A stretch of DNA of 64,000 nt from Streptomyces sp. 11x1 (GCF_032598905.1 NZ_CP122458.1:2604001-2668000); one strand, 5' to 3'; shown: positions 8,962 to 18,571, counted from the first letter of the stretch. Notes: a model not told the origin generated them from the letters alone. Made by a program: numbers and translations.

Positions 8962-8973
8962 CAAAACGTTTTG
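8962..8973. promoter_or_regulatory. LacI-family operator inside the amidohydrolase-lacI promoter
   Basis: Second perfect copy of CAAAACGTTTTG. On the minus strand it sits in the 16-bp spacer between a plausible -35 (TTGTTG) and -10 (TATCTA) hexamer, about 20 bp before the ATG at 8942. Occupancy would block RNA polymerase directly. The -10 lies 11 nt from the start codon, so the transcript may be nearly leaderless. Confidence 0.82.
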
Positions 8974-9269
8974 CACAACAAGGAGACGCTTCGGACATCG
9001 GAAGGGTCTCGGGACGGCAGGACGGAGGCTTGTGGCCGGAGACCGGAGCCGAGAGCCCGGGCCGGCGGACCGAGGGCTTGTGGCCGGAGGCCCGGAGAAC
9101 CGGGCTGAGACCGCCGCATCCCAGGAGGCGCGATGGCTCGGGGGGGAGGCCGGAGGCCGGGGCACGGAGGGCCGGCGGCGCAGGTCCCGGAGGACTTGAG
9201 GACCTGAGGCCCGCGGCCCGGAGGGTCGTGGCGTGTCGGCTCAGGGCCGTGGTGGCGGCGGGCGGCGCC
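8974..9269. other. Non-coding gap with degenerate GGCCGGAG repeats
   Basis: No gene is supported here. The stretch is rich in GGAGGCC/GGCCGGAG-like words. A 15-bp word GGCTTGTGGCCGGAG occurs twice (within 9024-9041 and 9072-9089). It separates the amidohydrolase promoter from the terminator of the LLM gene. Confidence 0.6.
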
Positions 9270-9297
9270 GTCCCGCGCCCCGGGCCGGGCGCGGGAC
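9270..9297 (-). terminator. Hairpin terminator after the LLM oxidoreductase gene
   Basis: Perfect 11-bp stem GTCCCGCGCCC / GGGCGCGGGAC with a 6-nt loop, 8 bp beyond the stop codon of the minus-strand gene. There is no clear U-tract, as is common for Streptomyces terminators. Confidence 0.75.
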
Positions 9298-9305
9298 GTG
9301 TTTCG

Positions 9306-10229
9306 CTACGACAGCTGGGACTGCACCTGGCCGGAGATCAGCTCCAGGTGGTCCAGGTCGTCGAGGTCGAGGATCTGGAGGTAGACGCGCTGGCAGCCGA
9401 TGGCCTGGTAGCGGCCCAGCTTGTCGACGACCTCGGCCGGGGAGCCGGCCAGCCCGTTGGCCTTGAGCTCGTCGACCTCGCGGCCGATCGCGGCGGCGCG
9501 CCGGGCGACCTCGGCGTCGTCCTTGCCCACGCACACGACCAGGGCGTTCGAGTACACGAGGTCGTCACCCTTGCGGCCCGCCTCCTCCGCGGCCTTGCGG
9601 ACCCGGCCGAACTGGCGCTCGCTGTCCTCGATCGAGGCGAACGGCATGTTGAACTCGTCGGCGTACCGCGCGGCGAGCCGCGGGGTACGGACCGCGCCGT
9701 GGCCGCCGATGAGGACCGGCAGCTTGGCCTGCGCGGGCTTGGGCAGCGCGGGCGAGTCGGTCAGCTGGTAGTGGGTGCCCTCGTACGAGAACGTCTTGCC
9801 GACCTCGGTGGCCCACAGACCGGTGACGATGGCCAGCTGCTCCTCCAGACGCCCGAACTTCTCCTTGGGGAACGGGATGCCGTACGCCTTGTGCTCCTCC
9901 TCGAACCAGCCCGCGCCCAGGCCGAGCTCGACCCGGCCGCCGGACATCTGGTCGATCTGCGCGACCTGGATGGCGAGCACACCCGGCAGGCGGAAGGTTC
10001 CTGCGGTCATCAGGGTGCCGAGGCGGATGCGTTTGGTCTCGCGGGCGAGGCCGGCCAGGGTGATCCAGGCGTCGGTGGGGCCGGGCAGGCCGTCCGACGA
10101 GCCCATGCGGAGATAGTGGTCGGAACGGAAGAACGCGTCGAATCCGAGGTCCTCGGTCGCCTTGGCGACGGTGAGGAGGGTGTCGTAGGTCGCCCCCTGC
10201 TGGGGCTCGGTGAAGATGCGAAGATCCAT
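9306..10229 (-). CDS. LLM-class F420-dependent oxidoreductase
   Basis: 307-aa luciferase-like TIM-barrel protein, probably using coenzyme F420 (TIGR03560-like). It begins MDLRIFTEPQQGATYDTLL and has the family strings FRSDHYLRMG near residue 40, LGLGAGWFEEEH near residue 115 and PVLIGGHG near residue 185. ATG 10229 is preferred over an in-frame GTG at 10250 because AGGA lies 7 nt before it. It is monocistronic, with a terminator just downstream. Substrate unknown; nothing nearby suggests a pathway. Confidence 0.88.
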   Translation of the reverse strand: MDLRIFTEPQQGATYDTLLTVAKATEDLGFDAFFRSDHYLRMGSSDGLPGPTDAWITLAGLARETKRIRLGTLMTAGTFRLPGVLAIQVAQIDQMSGGRVELGLGAGWFEEEHKAYGIPFPKEKFGRLEEQLAIVTGLWATEVGKTFSYEGTHYQLTDSPALPKPAQAKLPVLIGGHGAVRTPRLAARYADEFNMPFASIEDSERQFGRVRKAAEEAGRKGDDLVYSNALVVCVGKDDAEVARRAAAIGREVDELKANGLAGSPAEVVDKLGRYQAIGCQRVYLQILDLDDLDHLELISGQVQSQLS

Positions 10230-10468
10230 GCCTCCATCCTGCACGCTCACCCCCCGGTCAACGGCACCGGTAGCACTGGTGCCTTGGGGCCACGGTCGGG
10301 TGAAAATCCGTCAATCCGGCGCCCGGGACCGACGGCGTCAGTGACCGGCCGGAACGGTGATCGTTGCTCGGGAGGAGCCGGACCGCCCGGCACCCGTCGC
10401 CGGCGGCCGCTGCCGGGACGCCCGCACCACGTGCCCCCTCGGGGGGCGAGGGCCGAGGAGGCCGTCAC

Positions 10469-10636
10469 ATGTCCCAGGAAGCCGTGCCGGAGCAGGCTGC
10501 CGTGCCTGCGCAGCCGAAGGGTCTGCTCCAGCAGATGGAGGAGCTGATGGCTGCCCTGAACGCGGACCTGTCCCAGCTCGACGCGGAGTTCTCCGCACCG
10601 CGGGCCGCCTCCACGGAGGAGAGCGGATCCGCCTGA
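10469..10636 (+). CDS. Small acidic protein, 55 aa, function unknown
   Basis: Short open frame with a strong SD (GAGGAGG, 7 nt before ATG 10469). The central part, KGLLQQMEELMAALNADL, should form an amphipathic helix, flanked by Ala/Pro/Glu/Ser-rich tails. There are no Cys residues, no signal peptide and no modification enzymes nearby. It is followed by a clean hairpin terminator, which together with the SD argues that it is a real gene. I do not recognise the family. Confidence 0.7.
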   Translation: MSQEAVPEQAAVPAQPKGLLQQMEELMAALNADLSQLDAEFSAPRAASTEESGSA

Positions 10637-10659
10637 GGCTCTCCGAGCCACGATCCCGA

Positions 10660-10687
10660 CGCCCGGCCGTGCGTTTCCGGCCGGGCG
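10660..10687 (+). terminator. Hairpin terminator after the 55-aa gene
   Basis: Perfect 10-bp stem CGCCCGGCCG / CGGCCGGGCG with an 8-nt loop, 24 bp beyond the stop codon. Confidence 0.75.
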
Positions 10688-10815
10688 CTCGCCGTGTTCG
10701 GGGGCCTCGCCCCTCGCCCGCCCGCCGAGGCGCGTTCTTCGACTGCGGGTGAGTGAGGGTTCATCGCGCAGTTCCCCGCGCCCCTAGAAGCAGGCGACTG
10801 CCCGTCCCCAGCGGC

Positions 10816-11292
10816 TCACCCCGCCGCCGCGTCTCTCTCCGACAGGACCTGGTCTCTGACGGCCAGGCGCCGGAGCATTTCCAGCACCCGGTCCCGTGCC
10901 TCGTCCGCCGCGTCGATCGCCTCCATGCACTGCCAGTACGTCGCCTCGTCGTCCGCCCCGCTCGCCAGACCCACGAGCGCGATGCCGACCTCGCCCAGCA
11001 GGCCCCCGAGCCGCAGCAGCGACTCGTGGGCGTCGCCCAACTCGGTGAGCTGGGCGGCGCGTAAATCGCCCACACCGAGCGGCGGGGCGCCGAGTATGCC
11101 GCAGCCACTGCCGGCCAGCTCGGTCAACCCCAGGGCCTCACCCCGCAGTTCGGGAGGTCCCGAGACCGCGAGACGGCTCCCGATCGCCTGGGCGAGGGCA
11201 TAGGACTGCCACGCCTCCGCCATGATCTGAGGTCCCTCGACGCTGCCCGCCAGAGCACGCCCACTCGCGAAGATGAGCCGCACCGCATCCAT
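10816..11292 (-). CDS. DUF6099 family protein
   Basis: 158-aa cytoplasmic, mainly helical protein known from streptomycetes. It starts MDAVRLIFASGRALAGS and contains SYALAQAIGSRLAVSGPPELRG-like sequence near residues 30-50, the part I recall as conserved in DUF6099. No catalytic motif or signal peptide is visible. It lies between unrelated units, with 193 bp to the MazG-like gene upstream. Function unknown. Confidence 0.8.
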   Translation of the reverse strand: MDAVRLIFASGRALAGSVEGPQIMAEAWQSYALAQAIGSRLAVSGPPELRGEALGLTELAGSGCGILGAPPLGVGDLRAAQLTELGDAHESLLRLGGLLGEVGIALVGLASGADDEATYWQCMEAIDAADEARDRVLEMLRRLAVRDQVLSERDAAAG

Positions 11293-11485
11293 GCGCTGCC
11301 CCCGACTTTCCCCGACGCGCTCTCACACGTCCGCCCGAACTCCTGCCTGTTCATTACCCACAGTGAGGGTCGCTGAGACAGAAAGCCAGAGGAAGCCTGA
11401 AATCTGTGGATAACAAGTCGACTGTGGACAACTTTTCAACTCCGGAGAGTGACAACCGGATGAGGGCGCTCAGCGTCGAGCGTCC

Positions 11486-11899
11486 TCAGGGTCGCCCCGG
11501 TGCCGGAAATCTCCGTTCGTTGCGGTCGATCTTCGCATCCAGCGCTGACAACAGGTCGATCCCCAGCACCTCGCAGAGCTGGAGCAGATAGGCGAGCACG
11601 TCGGCCACCTCGTCCCTGACGCGGTGGGCGGTCTCCGGGTCCGACATCACACGAGCCGACTCCTCCGGCGTCAACCACTGGAAGATCTCGACGAGTTCGG
11701 ACGCCTCGACGCTCAGCGCGGAGACCAGGTTCTTGGGCGTGTGGTACTGCTGCCAGTCGCGGGCGGCGGCGAACTCGGCGAGCCGCCGCTGCAGCGCCGC
11801 CAGGTCCGGCTTCCGCTCGGGCCGCTTCCGCCCGGCCCCAGGACCTTGCCCCGTTTCGGACTCGGGGCCTTGCCCCGTCCGGGATTCAGGATCTTTCAC
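11486..11899 (-). CDS. MazG-like nucleotide pyrophosphohydrolase
   Basis: 137-aa all-alpha NTP pyrophosphohydrolase (MazG/RS21-C6 type) expected to hydrolyse non-canonical or excess (d)NTPs to NMP and PPi. Metal-binding acidic motifs are seen as EASELVEIFQW (about residue 68) and DEVADVLAYLLQL (about residue 97). The first 30 residues are a Gly/Glu/Arg-rich repeat (two GPES.TGQ-like units) not needed for the fold. GTG 11899 overlaps the end of the upstream ATPase gene by 14 bp, so the two are coupled. Confidence 0.88.
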   Translation of the reverse strand: MKDPESRTGQGPESETGQGPGAGRKRPERKPDLAALQRRLAEFAAARDWQQYHTPKNLVSALSVEASELVEIFQWLTPEESARVMSDPETAHRVRDEVADVLAYLLQLCEVLGIDLLSALDAKIDRNERRFPAPGRP

Positions 11900-13061
11900 G
11901 GTTCAGGTCTACCACCGTCACCCCCGCCACTCCCGCGGCCCAGGAGGCGTCGCTCACCGCGCCGACGAGCCGGATGTGCCCGCGTTCGCACATCCGGGCC
12001 GCCAGCCGCACCAACTCCCCCGCCTGCCGGGGGTCCAGGGCCCGGTCGAAGCCGTCGGCGAGGACCGTGAGCGTCTGCAGAGCCGCCGGCACCTCCGCGG
12101 CCTGGTCCACCTCCAGCACACCGGGCCCGGTGAACAGCACCAGCGACAGCGCGAGATACCTCAACTCGCCGTCGCCGAGCAGGCCCAGGGCCGTCCGCAC
12201 ACCGTCCCCCCGGTCCAGCACCGCCCGTACCGCGCCGTCCCGCAGCGGCTCGGCGAGCAGATCGAGGACCGGCCCCGCACAGCCCTCGCGCACCGCGCCT
12301 ACGAGCAGCGCGTGCCGTCGGCCGCACTCCGTCCGGGTACGCCACAGCACATCGGCGAGGTTGTCGCAGCCCCGCAGCAGCCGACCGGAGCCGAGCGGCA
12401 CGGCGGCGCGCATCCGGCCGGGGCGGGGATCACAGGCGTAGACCGAGCGGAGGGCGACCACCATCTGCTCGGCGGCGGCGAGGACCCGGCGCTGGCCGTC
12501 CGTCTTGCCGGCGACGCGGAGCGGAAGTAGTGCCGTACCGAGGCGGTCGTCGGGCAGGGGGCCGCGGGTGACCGGTGAGGAGCCGGCCGTGTGCCAGGCG
12601 GCCTGGACCACGGGGCGGCTCGGGTCGACGAGCGCCGTCTCCAGCAGGGTGAGCCCACCGCACGTCAACCGCTCGCCCACGACGCGGAGTTCGGGCTCTG
12701 CCTGGACGGCGATGTCGAGGTGCACGGGCCCCTCGGGACCGTCGGCCGTGCAGCCGATCCGGAAGCCGCGGCGCCGCTGGGCGTCGGGACGGGCCCGTTC
12801 GGGGACGCAGCCCAGCGGGTCGGGGAAGACCTCGTCGAGGCCGGCGCCACCACCGAGCCCGGCCAGCGCCTCGTACGCCCTGAGCGCGGTGGTCTTGCCG
12901 CTGCCGCTGCGCCCCGCGAGGAGGGTCAGCGGCCCCAGCGGAAGGAAGGCGTTGCGGTGTCCGGCGAAGGCGGAGAGCCGCAGTTCGGTGACGCACGGCC
13001 GTTCCGGACGCGCCCCGGCGTCCACGCCGGGCACCACCGGCGAAAGGGATGACACGGTCAT
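11886..13061 (-). CDS. AAA-type ATPase (RecF/SMC-like P-loop protein)
   Basis: 391 aa. Walker A GRSGSGKTT is near residues 50-58, after a beta-strand TELRLSAFAGHRNAFLPLG as in RecF/SMC-like heads. A Walker B/D-loop-like LTVLADGFDRALD lies near residue 340. No long coiled coil separates them, so it resembles small OLD/AAA_21-type ATPases. It is co-transcribed with the MazG-like gene (14-bp overlap). Function unknown; a role in nucleotide or DNA metabolism is only suggested by the partner. The ATG at 13061 has no SD. Confidence 0.75.
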   Translation of the reverse strand: MTVSSLSPVVPGVDAGARPERPCVTELRLSAFAGHRNAFLPLGPLTLLAGRSGSGKTTALRAYEALAGLGGGAGLDEVFPDPLGCVPERARPDAQRRRGFRIGCTADGPEGPVHLDIAVQAEPELRVVGERLTCGGLTLLETALVDPSRPVVQAAWHTAGSSPVTRGPLPDDRLGTALLPLRVAGKTDGQRRVLAAAEQMVVALRSVYACDPRPGRMRAAVPLGSGRLLRGCDNLADVLWRTRTECGRRHALLVGAVREGCAGPVLDLLAEPLRDGAVRAVLDRGDGVRTALGLLGDGELRYLALSLVLFTGPGVLEVDQAAEVPAALQTLTVLADGFDRALDPRQAGELVRLAARMCERGHIRLVGAVSDASWAAGVAGVTVVDLNRERS

Positions 13062-13211
13062 ATGCGGACACTAGGAGCCCGCGCCGCAGACAAACCGTTC
13101 CGCCGAGTGGATCTTCCTACGATCGAGGGAGCGCCCGCCGGGAACGAGGGCGCCCCGCCCGCACGGACAGCGCCCCGAACCCCCGCAAGCGCCCTGTTTG
13201 CCACGCACCAC

Positions 13212-13281
13212 GAACCAGGCGCCAGGAACCACGCGCCGTGAACCACACGCGATGAACCAGGCGCCGCGAACCACACGCCGC
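13212..13281. repeat. Five tandem 14-bp repeats
   Basis: Five consecutive 14-bp units, each starting GAACCA and continuing with a variant of SRCGCC plus two variable bases, at 13212, 13226, 13240, 13254 and 13268. They sit in the 280-bp gap between the sepF stop and the ATPase start. No gene is supported in that gap. Confidence 0.9.
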
Positions 13282-13341
13282 CCACCCCGAGCCCCGACGC
13301 GCCACGTTCAGGCTCGCCCCGCCGCGCGAACGCCGCGCGCG

Positions 13342-13740
13342 TCAGACCCCCGGGATCCCGGCCCCCTCCATCAGCCCCCGCACCTCGGTCCCCGGTGGCG
13401 TGAGAAGGAACACGTTCCGGTCGACCCGGTGCATCCCGGATGCCAGGCCGAAGACGACGCCCGTGCTGAAATCCAGCACACGCTTGGCGGTGTCACTTTC
13501 GGCGCCCGACAGGTCCAACAGCACCGGAACGCCCGCCATCAGCGTCTCCGCCACCTCACGGGCGTCCGCGAAGACGTTGACGCGCAGCACCACGAAGCGG
13601 CGCCGGGCCTCCGTCTCGGCTTCCGGTATGGTCCGATGGCCGACCGCGGACGGCCAGGCGTCCCGGCCCCGCAGCGGCACGACCTGGGCGAGCCCCTCCC
13701 ACTGTTCGTCGGTGACATCGTGGCTGTTCACCCTGTTCAC
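13342..13740 (-). CDS. SepF-like cell division protein paralogue
   Basis: 132-aa SepF/YlmF-family protein. SepF tethers the FtsZ ring to the membrane; streptomycetes carry several paralogues. The conserved core is visible: VVLRVNVFADAREVAETLMAG, VPVLLDLSGAESDTAKRVLDF and a C-terminal FLLTPPGTEV. The N-terminal membrane-targeting helix of full-length SepF seems absent. GTG 13740 is chosen for its SD (GGGGGAAGG); an in-frame TTG at 13782 would add 14 residues but has no SD. It stands alone here, away from ftsZ. Confidence 0.85.
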   Translation of the reverse strand: MNRVNSHDVTDEQWEGLAQVVPLRGRDAWPSAVGHRTIPEAETEARRRFVVLRVNVFADAREVAETLMAGVPVLLDLSGAESDTAKRVLDFSTGVVFGLASGMHRVDRNVFLLTPPGTEVRGLMEGAGIPGV

Positions 13741-14209
13741 CGGCCTTCCCCCTGGCTCGCACTGAATGACTGCATCGGCCAATTCTTACGCATGGTCACC
13801 CGTTCGGCCCAACAGCGACACGGACCGCGACTCCTCCGTCCCGGCCGGCAGCCGGAACCCACCCTCACAGCCCCTCACGCGGCCATGTGTGGCGGGCGTA
13901 ACGCCTCATGATCGGATCATGTGACACAGGCGTAACGGGCAATTCGTACGATCGAGCCTGCCGGGCGGCGATCCGGCGACTGAGCGGCAGCCGACCGGCA
14001 GCCGTACCAGAAGGCAACCGGCCATCGTGCCGGACAGCGAACGGCCATCGCCCCGGACGGCGAGAGCTTTCACGCCGGACGACGAACGGCTGTCACGCCG
14101 GACAACGCAGGCCGCCGCACCGACAGCGCCCGGTGGACCGACCGGACGACCAAACGGACGAACGGACGAACGACCGGACACCCCGGACGCCGACAGAGAG
14201 GGGCCGCCC
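13741..14209. other. Divergent intergenic region with degenerate CCGGACGAACG-like repeats
   Basis: About 470 bp between the divergent sepF-like and nitrate reductase genes. The promoter-proximal 13741-13960 shows no gene. From about 13970 to 14190 the sequence is a patchwork of short related words (CCGGACGACGAACGGC, ACGGACGAACGGACGAAC and similar). An open frame runs through it into the reductase, but its composition is low-complexity and it precedes the SD at 14198, so I leave it out of the protein. Confidence 0.6.
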
Positions 14210-17200
14210 GTGGCCGCGCAGGGCCCGCAGAGCACCACGACACAGGTGCGGACCGTGTGCTCGTACTGCGGTGTCGGCTGCGGCATGCTCCTGGACGTCG
14301 GGATGGGCCCCGACGGCCGGCGCACGGTGCTGAAGGCGTCCGGCGACAAGTCCCACCCGGCGAACTTCGGCCGCCTCTGCACCAAGGGCGCGACCACCGC
14401 CGACATGCTCGCCGCACCGGGCCGCCTCACCACCGCCCTCGTGCGGGACGACCGGGGCGACGAACCGGCCCCCGCGCCCGTCTCCGACGCGATCGCCGAG
14501 ACGGCCCGGCGGCTGCGCGCGATCATCGACGAGCACGGCCCCGACGCGTTCGCCTTCTACGTCTCCGGCCAGATGAGCCTGGAGGCCCAGTACCTGGCGA
14601 ACAAGCTGGCCAAGGGCTTCATCCGGACCAACCAGATCGAGTCCAACTCCCGGCTGTGCATGGCGAGCGCCGGCACCGGCTACAAGCTGTCGCTGGGCGC
14701 CGACGGCCCGCCCGGCTCCTACGAGGACCTGGACCGGGCGGACGTCTTCCTCGTCATCGGCTCGAACATGGCGGACTGCCACCCGATCCTGTTCCTGCGG
14801 ATGATGGACCGGGTCAAGGCGGGCGCGAAACTGATCGTCGTCGATCCGCGCCGCACGGCGACCGTCGAGAAGGCCGATCTGTTCCTGCAGATACGTCCGG
14901 GCACGGACCTCGCCCTCCTCAACGGCCTGCTGCACCAGCTGCACGCGAACGGGCACACCGACGCCGACTTCATCGCCGCCCACACCGAGGGCTGGGAGGC
15001 GATGCCCGACTTCCTCGCCGACTACGCGCCGGACGCCGTCGCCGACATCACCGGCATCCCGGCGGACGACATCCGCGAGGCCGCCCGGCTGATCGGCGAG
15101 GCCGCCGAGTGGACGAGCTGCTGGACCATGGGGCTCAACCAGTCCACGCACGGCACCTGGAACACCAACGCGCTGGTCAATCTGCACCTGGCGACCGGTG
15201 CGATCTGCCGGCCGGGCAGCGGCCCGTTCTCGCTCACCGGCCAGCCCAACGCGATGGGCGGGCGCGAGATGGGCTACATGGGGCCGGGGCTGCCGGGTCA
15301 GCGGTCCGTCCTCGTGGACGAGGAGCGGGCGTTCGTCGAGGAGCTGTGGGAGCTGGCGCCGGACAGCCTGCGCAAGGACGGGGTCGGCAAGGGCACCGTC
15401 GAGATGTTCCAGAAGATGGCCGACGGGGAGATCAAGGCCTGCTGGATCATCTGCACCAACCCGGTCGCCTCCGTGGCCAACCGCAAGACCGTGATCGAGG
15501 GGCTGGAGGCCGCGGAGTTCGTCATCACCCAGGACGTCTTCGCTGACACCGAGACCAACGCCTACGCCGATGTCGTCCTGCCGGGCGCTCTGTGGACCGA
15601 GTCCGAGGGCGTCCTCATCAACAGCGAGCGCAACCTCACCCTCGCCGCCCCCGCCGCCGACCCGCCGGGCGAGGCGATGGCCGACTGGCGGATCATCGCG
15701 GCCGTCGCCCGGGAGATGGGCTTCGAGAAGGGGTTCTCGTACGACAGCGCCGAGCAGGTCTTCGAGGAGATCAAGCGGGCGTGGAACCCGAAGACCGGCT
15801 GGGACCTGCGCGGCGTGACGTACGACCGGCTGCGGTCGGGGTCCGTGCAGTGGCCCGCGGCTTCGGAGGACGGGCCGACGCGCAACCCGATCCGCTACGT
15901 GGTGGGAACCGGCGACGCGAACGGTGACGGGGCCGCAAACGGTGACGGCGCGGCGGGCGGCGAGGGCGGGACCGGTCGGGGGTTGCTCTTCCCCACGGCC
16001 AGTGGCCGGGCCGTGTTCCACGCACGTCCGCACCTGCCGCCCGCCGAGATGCCGGACGACGACTATCCGTTCGTGCTCAACACCGGGCGGCTGCAGCACC
16101 AGTGGCACACGCTGACGAAGACCGGCAGGGTCGCCAAGCTCAACAGGCTGAACCCGGGGCCGTTCGTGGAGGTGCATCCGCGGGACGCGCGTGAACTGGG
16201 CGTCGCGGACGGGGACTCGGTGGAGGTCGCCTCGCGGCGGGGACGGGCCGTCCTGCCGGCCGTGGTCTCCGACCGTGTGATGCCCGGGTGCGTGTTCGCG
16301 CCGTTCCACTGGAACGACCTCTTCGGGGAGTACCTGAGCATCAACGCGGTGACGAGCGACGCGGTGGACCCGCTGTCGTTCCAGCCGGAGTTGAAGGTGT
16401 GCGCGGTGTCCCTGGCGAAGGTGGCCGCGCCGACGAGGTTCGCGGCGCCGGCCGGGAGCGAACCCACCGGCACGCCGACGACGGCCCAGACGACAGCCCC
16501 GACGACAGCCCCCGTACCGGCGTCCCCGCTCCCCGTATCGGCGTCGGTCGCCGTGCCGACTCAGGTCGCCCTCGGTGCCAACCCGTTCGGTCTCGAACCC
16601 TCGCCGCCTCCCGTCCTCTCCGCCCAGGAGCGGCAGTACCTCACCGGGTTCCTCGCCGGGCTCGGGTCCGGGGTGCAGGGGGTGCCCGTGCTCCCGGCGG
16701 ACGCGCCGTTCGCGCCCGAGCACGCGGTGTGGGTTAACGGGGTGCTCGCCGGGATGTACTCGCGGTCGACGGCGCCGAGCGCGGAGCCCGCCGCCGTCGA
16801 ACCGGCCGGACGCGAGGTCGTCGTGCTGTGGGCCTCGCAGACCGGGACGGCCGAGGAGTTCGCGACGGCGGCCGCCGAGCATCTGGGGGCGGCGGGGCAC
16901 CGGGCGACGCTCGTCGGGATGGACGAGGCCGCGCCGGACCGACTGCCGCTCGGCGCCGACCTGTTGCTGATCACCAGCACCTTCGGGGACGGCGACGCAC
17001 CCGACAACGGTTCCGGGTTCTGGGACGCGCTGTCCCGGCAGGAGGCCCCCCGCCTGGACGGCGTGCGCTACGCCGTGCTGGCCTTCGGGGACTCCTCGTA
17101 CGACGACTTCTGCGGGCACGGTCGTCGACTGGACGCCCGGCTCGACGAGTTGGGCGGGGTGCGGCTGGCCCCGCGCACGGACTGCGAGCCGGACTACGAG

Positions 17201-18493
17201 CCGTCGGCGGACGCCTGGCTGGGCCAGGTCATCACCGCGCTCGGCAAGGGGACGGACGGGGGCGAGGGCCCCGCGGAGGGCGGACCCACGGCCGCGGGAA
17301 CGGCGCCCCAGGGCTCCGTCACCATTGCCCCTCCCCGGGTCACCACACCCACGTCCACGCCCGCCCACCGCTCCGCGAGGCCCGCGCCGGCCACCGCCCG
17401 GCTGGTCGGCAACCGGCTGCTGAGCCTGCCCGGAGCGGGCAAGGAGGTGCGCCGGTTCACCTTCGACACCAGCGGGACGGGACTGTCGTACGAGGCGGGC
17501 GACGCGCTCGGGGTGCGGCCGGTCAACTCCCTCGGCCTGGTCGCCGAATGGCTGGCAGTGACCGGTCTGGACGGCTCGGCTCCCGTGACCGTCGACGGGG
17601 TCGGCGAGGTGCCGTTCGCCGAGGCGCTGCACCGGCATCTCGACATCACCCGGATCACCTCGGACCTGCTCCGCTTCGTCTCCGAACGGACCCGGGACAA
17701 CCGGGAGCTGAAGAAGCTCATGCGTCCGGACAACAAGGACGGGCTGGCCCAGTGGTCCTGGGGACGACAGGCCGTCGACGTGGTCGCCGAGTTCGCGGTA
17801 CGCGCCTCCGCCCAGGAGTGGGCCGGTGTCTTCAAGAAGCTGCAGCCCCGTCTGTACTCGATCTCGTCGAGCCCGCTCGTCGACCCGCACCACATCTCGC
17901 TGACGGTGTCGGTCGTGCGGTACGAGAACCTGCACGGGCGCCCGCGCGGCGGGGTCTGCTCCCCCTTCCTCGCGGACGGCGAGACGGGCCTGGAGGTGCC
18001 GGTCCACGTCCAGCGCTCGCCGCACTTCCGGCCACCCGCCGATCCGGTGACCCCGATGATCATGGTCGGCCCCGGCACCGGTGTCGCGCCCTTCATCGGC
18101 TTCCTCCAGGAACGGCGGGCCCTCGGCCACCGGGCGCCCAACTGGCTGTTCTTCGGGGAGCAGCACCGGGCGACGGACTTCTACTACCAGGGGGAACTGA
18201 CGGAGCTTCAGGAGTCGGGCGTGCTCAGCAGGTTGGACACCGCCTTCTCGCGCGACCAGCGCGCCAAGGTCTACGTCCAGGACCGGATGCGCGAGCACGG
18301 CCCCGAGCTGTGGCACTGGCTCCAGGACGGCGCGCGCTTCTACGTGTGCGGCGACGCCTCCCGGATGGCGAAGGACGTCGACCGGGCCCTGCGGAACATC
18401 GCGATCACCCACGGCGGGATGACCGAGGACGAGGCGGCCGCGTACGTGAAGCAGCTGGCCACGGAGAAGCGGTACGTGCGGGACGTGTACTGA
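14210..18493 (+). CDS. Bifunctional nitrate reductase / sulfite-reductase-type flavoprotein
   Basis: 1,427-aa fusion expected to reduce nitrate to nitrite in the cytoplasm using NADPH without separate electron-transfer subunits. Residues 10-760 are a molybdopterin oxidoreductase with the 4Fe-4S motif CSYCGVGCG plus CTKG near residue 50 (NasC/NarB-like). A Pro/Thr-rich linker follows; from about residue 868 there is a flavodoxin domain ([11 protein letters not shown]), then a CysJ-like FAD/NADPH module with RLYSISSS near 1213 and [15 protein letters not shown] near 1285. The end YVRDVY matches CysJ proteins. GTG 14210 has AGAGGGG upstream. No nitrite reductase or transporter is adjacent. Confidence 0.93.
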   Translation: MAAQGPQSTTTQVRTVCSYCGVGCGMLLDVGMGPDGRRTVLKASGDKSHPANFGRLCTKGATTADMLAAPGRLTTALVRDDRGDEPAPAPVSDAIAETARRLRAIIDEHGPDAFAFYVSGQMSLEAQYLANKLAKGFIRTNQIESNSRLCMASAGTGYKLSLGADGPPGSYEDLDRADVFLVIGSNMADCHPILFLRMMDRVKAGAKLIVVDPRRTATVEKADLFLQIRPGTDLALLNGLLHQLHANGHTDADFIAAHTEGWEAMPDFLADYAPDAVADITGIPADDIREAARLIGEAAEWTSCWTMGLNQSTHGTWNTNALVNLHLATGAICRPGSGPFSLTGQPNAMGGREMGYMGPGLPGQRSVLVDEERAFVEELWELAPDSLRKDGVGKGTVEMFQKMADGEIKACWIICTNPVASVANRKTVIEGLEAAEFVITQDVFADTETNAYADVVLPGALWTESEGVLINSERNLTLAAPAADPPGEAMADWRIIAAVAREMGFEKGFSYDSAEQVFEEIKRAWNPKTGWDLRGVTYDRLRSGSVQWPAASEDGPTRNPIRYVVGTGDANGDGAANGDGAAGGEGGTGRGLLFPTASGRAVFHARPHLPPAEMPDDDYPFVLNTGRLQHQWHTLTKTGRVAKLNRLNPGPFVEVHPRDARELGVADGDSVEVASRRGRAVLPAVVSDRVMPGCVFAPFHWNDLFGEYLSINAVTSDAVDPLSFQPELKVCAVSLAKVAAPTRFAAPAGSEPTGTPTTAQTTAPTTAPVPASPLPVSASVAVPTQVALGANPFGLEPSPPPVLSAQERQYLTGFLAGLGSGVQGVPVLPADAPFAPEHAVWVNGVLAGMYSRSTAPSAEPAAVEPAGREVVVLWASQTGTAEEFATAAAEHLGAAGHRATLVGMDEAAPDRLPLGADLLLITSTFGDGDAPDNGSGFWDALSRQEAPRLDGVRYAVLAFGDSSYDDFCGHGRRLDARLDELGGVRLAPRTDCEPDYEPSADAWLGQVITALGKGTDGGEGPAEGGPTAAGTAPQGSVTIAPPRVTTPTSTPAHRSARPAPATARLVGNRLLSLPGAGKEVRRFTFDTSGTGLSYEAGDALGVRPVNSLGLVAEWLAVTGLDGSAPVTVDGVGEVPFAEALHRHLDITRITSDLLRFVSERTRDNRELKKLMRPDNKDGLAQWSWGRQAVDVVAEFAVRASAQEWAGVFKKLQPRLYSISSSPLVDPHHISLTVSVVRYENLHGRPRGGVCSPFLADGETGLEVPVHVQRSPHFRPPADPVTPMIMVGPGTGVAPFIGFLQERRALGHRAPNWLFFGEQHRATDFYYQGELTELQESGVLSRLDTAFSRDQRAKVYVQDRMREHGPELWHWLQDGARFYVCGDASRMAKDVDRALRNIAITHGGMTEDEAAAYVKQLATEKRYVRDVY

Positions 18494-18571
18494 GCGGGTG
18501 CCGGCCGGGCCTGTTCGCCGAGCGGGGCCCGACCGGTCGCGCCGCCCGGGTGACACGCGCCTGCGCTCCGC

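Noticed and set aside
7236..10547. A 1,103-codon plus-strand frame spanning the amidohydrolase and LLM genes
   Set aside because: It crosses two well-supported minus-strand genes and a terminator. Its composition is typical of antisense frames in high-GC DNA.
10469..10636. A RiPP precursor peptide
   Set aside because: No Cys/Ser/Thr-rich core, no leader motif and no modifying enzyme genes nearby.
13212..13281. The 14-bp tandem repeats as a CRISPR array
   Set aside because: Units are contiguous without spacers, too short and diverged, and no cas genes are near.
13741..13782. Starting sepF at TTG 13782
   Set aside because: No SD there, while GTG 13740 has a strong one and fits the SepF core.
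14093..18556. A 1,487-codon open frame on the strand opposite the nitrate reductase
   Set aside because: It is a GC-bias shadow: the plus strand encodes recognisable domains end to end and the opposite frame is His/Arg/Gly-rich without motifs.
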